A stretch of DNA of 7,271 nt. It comes from Chloroflexi bacterium RBG_16_64_32 (lineage in GTDB: Bacteria; Chloroflexota; Dehalococcoidia; SM23-28-2; RBG-16-64-32). The stretch lies in the NCBI GenBank assembly GCA_001795235.1, contig MGNZ01000054.1, forward strand, positions 1 through 7,271. Reading direction: 5' to 3'. The stretch's first letter is position 1, and each line of letters begins with the position of its first letter. This document shows positions 6,183 to 7,271 of the stretch, piece by piece. The notes below the pieces were generated by a model. It had not been told where the DNA came from and ran no database searches. It saw nothing but the letters and a program-made list of their open reading frames with translations. Both the position numbers and the translations under genes were made by a program.

Positions 6183-6213
6183 GCGGCCCATGCTGGACCC
6201 GGCGCCGAACTAG
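6183..6213 (+). repeat. 31-bp direct repeat, copy 2 (stray 3' end of the diiron gene)
   Basis: Identical over 31 bp to 3826-3856, including the TAG stop codon of the diiron-protein gene. Here the frame that would read RPMLDPAPN has a TGA stop two codons before that string, so it is not part of an intact gene. Upstream, another frame reads MAWVGDR, loosely like VAGLGDR found 15 residues before the same tail in the real gene; this could mean an older, decayed copy with a deletion, but that match is weak. Confidence 0.95.
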
Positions 6214-6242
6214 CGTCCCCGCGCCCGCGACAAGGCTACACA

Positions 6243-6362
6243 AAGGGGCTTCCGGAGCAGATCCGGGAGCCCCTGCTCTTGTGGGCGCGCTACGGGCGCC
6301 CGAACTTCATCGCGGTGGCCTCGTGGGGCGCGTCCCATGTTAGCAACGGCCCGCGAAGGTGG
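6243..6362 (+). pseudogene. Possible remnant of an unidentified gene (plus)
   Basis: This plus-strand frame reads about 40 residues, including KGLPEQIREPLLLWARYG and RPNFIAVASWGASHV, with strongly G/C-biased third bases and protein-like composition. It runs into the stop region of the THEP1 gene on the opposite strand and then continues only as its antisense shadow. There is no clear start, although the open frame reaches back into the 31-bp repeat. I do not recognise the family. It may be the 5' part of a gene cut off by rearrangement, or chance. Confidence 0.27.
6245..6273 (-). terminator. Strong hairpin downstream of the THEP1 gene
   Basis: A 12-bp stem, GGGGCTTCCGGA (6245-6256) against TCCGGGAGCCCC (6262-6273), has one non-Watson-Crick position and a 5-nt loop. 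On the minus strand it is followed by TTTGTGT, a short imperfect T-run, so it could terminate transcription of the THEP1 operon about 90 nt past its stop codon. On the plus strand no T-run follows. Confidence 0.4.
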
Positions 6363-6884
6363 TTAACGCAGCATCTCCCGCACGGCGGCCACGGCTTCGT
6401 TCAGGGCGCGGTCGCGGATCTCCGGCGTCACGTGGATGAGGCGCACGTCGTCCCGCGCCTTTAGCGCGTCGGCGAAGGGGTGGCGAGAGAGCATGATCGA
6501 GGCGAGGACAGGCCGGCCGCCGTCCAGGGCACGCAACACCGCCTCCCGGAGGCGCCGGGAGAGTAGCTCCATCTTGCCGATCTCGTCGACGATGACCAGC
6601 TTCGCGTCGGCCGCGGCCTCCTCCAGAGCGGCCACGCCGACCGCCTCCAGCGCCTCCACGTCCACGCCGTACCGGGAGACGCGATGCGGGCCGCGGACGC
6701 TCACGGACGCCAGCGTGGTGCGGCGGCCGTCTAGGGTGACCAGGGCGAAGCCTTCGCGGCGGCCGGCGGTGCGGACCTCCTCCGTGTAGAATCCGGCGGC
6801 GGCGACCTGTAGCTGCTCGACAGCTTTGCGGATGAGGGTTGTCTTGCCGCACCCGGGCGGGCCGGTAACCAGAACGGCGGGCAT
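6363..6884 (-). CDS. THEP1-like nucleoside-triphosphatase (NTPase_1 family)
   Basis: A 173-aa small P-loop NTPase. The Walker A motif is GPPGCGKTT (8-16) close to the N-terminus, followed by AAGFYTEEVR (about 29-38), a signature region of the THEP1 / NTPase_1 family, and by Walker B LVIVDEIGKMEL (about 95-106). The size fits this family, known from the thermophile enzyme Aquifex THEP1 and its human homologue NTPCR, which hydrolyse NTPs in vitro with an uncertain cell role. The ATG at 6884 is preceded by GGAGG four nt upstream, lying within the end of the glycosidase gene. Its A is the last base of that gene's TGA stop (TGATG), so translation is probably coupled. The pairing with a glycosidase gives no obvious functional link; the NTPase may serve nucleotide clean-up or a chaperone-like task. 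Confidence 0.9.
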   Translation of the reverse strand: MPAVLVTGPPGCGKTTLIRKAVEQLQVAAAGFYTEEVRTAGRREGFALVTLDGRRTTLASVSVRGPHRVSRYGVDVEALEAVGVAALEEAAADAKLVIVDEIGKMELLSRRLREAVLRALDGGRPVLASIMLSRHPFADALKARDDVRLIHVTPEIRDRALNEAVAAVREMLR

Positions 6885-7271
6885 CAGTCCTCCAGGGACT
6901 CCAGAGTGAACACCCTGGAGGCGTGTGGTGGCAGGCGCCGGAGGGTCGCCGTCCCTCGCTGCACACCGGAGTCATCCCCCGTCCAGAAGTCCTTGAGGCG
7001 CGCCGCCGGCACGGGTAGCTGAACGATGACGTCCGCCTCCTCGTCCGCCCAGTTGACGACGGCCAGCAGGCGGTCGCCCGCCCGCCACAGCGCCCGCGGC
7101 AGGTCCCTATCGAACAGGTCCAGAGGCACCGCGGCCTCACCCCGCAGGGGGAGCAGACGGGACAGCATCCGCCGCCGCTCCGCCGGCAGCCGCGTCAGGT
7201 CGTCGCTGTCGAGGATCATCCCGCCGGACATGGCGATGACCGTGGCCAGGGTACGCACCTCGTCCGGGGTG
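6884..7271 (-). CDS. Alpha-galactosidase-like glycoside hydrolase, C-terminal part (5' end outside window)
   Basis: The last roughly 128 residues of a longer protein; the frame is still open at the right edge, where it reads TPDEVRTLATVIAMSGGMIL, so the true start lies beyond 7271. The stretch SGGMILDSDDLTRL followed by PAERRRMLSRLLP resembles the end of the catalytic barrel in GH36/GH27-type alpha-galactosidases and related enzymes. The remainder (DRLLAVVNWADEEADVIVQL, then DFWTGDD and PPHASRVFTLE) looks like their C-terminal beta-sandwich. Such enzymes release terminal alpha-linked sugars from oligosaccharides. The GTG at 7258 would give an apparently complete small protein, but the upstream frame and the homology show it is internal. 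It overlaps the THEP1 gene by one base. The exact glycosidase family and specificity are uncertain. Confidence 0.7.
   Translation of the reverse strand, partial: TPDEVRTLATVIAMSGGMILDSDDLTRLPAERRRMLSRLLPLRGEAAVPLDLFDRDLPRALWRAGDRLLAVVNWADEEADVIVQLPVPAARLKDFWTGDDSGVQRGTATLRRLPPHASRVFTLESLED

Larger units (their letters stand above)
5966..6362. other. 397-bp stretch with no intact gene: 5' region plus coding scraps and a repeat
   Basis: The right-hand part, about 5966-6060, is the relatively AT-rich upstream region of the Lon-like gene; I find no convincing -35/-10 pair in it. Next come a minus-strand open stretch with coding-like codon use (6088-6180), the second copy of the 31-bp repeat (6183-6213), a plus-strand open stretch with coding-like codon use (6243-6362) and a strong hairpin inside the latter (6245-6273). 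No complete gene with a start, ribosome site and stop can be supported. The mixture looks like rearrangement debris. Confidence 0.6.

Noticed and set aside
6340..7140. A 266-codon minus-strand frame overlapping the THEP1 and glycosidase genes
   Set aside because: Its Arg/Pro/Gly-rich translation is the out-of-frame reading of two genes that have recognisable motifs in another frame.

Overview
The window is about 7.3 kb of GC-rich bacterial DNA. It is tightly packed, with strong G/C preference at third codon positions. The gene mix is a PAP2 phosphatase, a Gfo/Idh/MocA dehydrogenase with a TetR regulator, an R2/ferritin-like diiron protein, a lipoprotein carrying a Lon-type (S16) protease domain, a THEP1-type NTPase and the tail of an alpha-galactosidase-like glycosidase. 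This would suit an environmental Chloroflexota-like or other high-GC bacterium. That placement is an impression from gene content; there is no rRNA or other marker gene here. I see no tRNA or rRNA gene, CRISPR array, transposase or phage gene.

Layout, left to right. (1) 6-641, minus: a membrane PAP2-family phosphatase with a TATAAT box only 8 nt before its ATG, which suggests a leaderless mRNA. (2) 760-2538, minus: a TetR-family regulator followed 39 nt later by a Gfo/Idh/MocA oxidoreductase, probably one operon. (3) 2539-2767: a divergent control region with a promoter, a perfect TTAGCA-CT-TGCTAA palindrome, a larger stem-loop and a strong Shine-Dalgarno. (4) 2768-3856, plus: a 362-aa ferritin-like diiron protein. 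(5) 3929-5965, minus: a 678-aa lipoprotein whose N-terminal third is a Lon-type Ser/Lys protease domain with no ATPase; it converges on gene 4. (6) 5966-6362: a 397-bp stretch with no intact gene. It holds an exact 31-bp copy of the 3' end of gene 4, including its stop codon, and two coding-like scraps. (7) 6363-7271, minus: the 3' part of a glycosidase gene overlapping by one base (TGATG) with a THEP1-like NTPase gene.

How they may work together. The most coherent unit is the TetR / Gfo-Idh-MocA / diiron-protein divergon. The regulator can plausibly repress the diiron gene through the palindrome just downstream of its promoter, and perhaps its own operon through a half-site overlapping its own -10 region. 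An O2-activating diiron enzyme next to an NAD-dependent dehydrogenase suggests a small oxidative catabolic or modification module of unknown substrate. The Lon-like lipoprotein is the most unusual single protein. The 31-bp duplication and coding scraps show that the region just upstream of it has been rearranged, or that the assembly is chimeric there.
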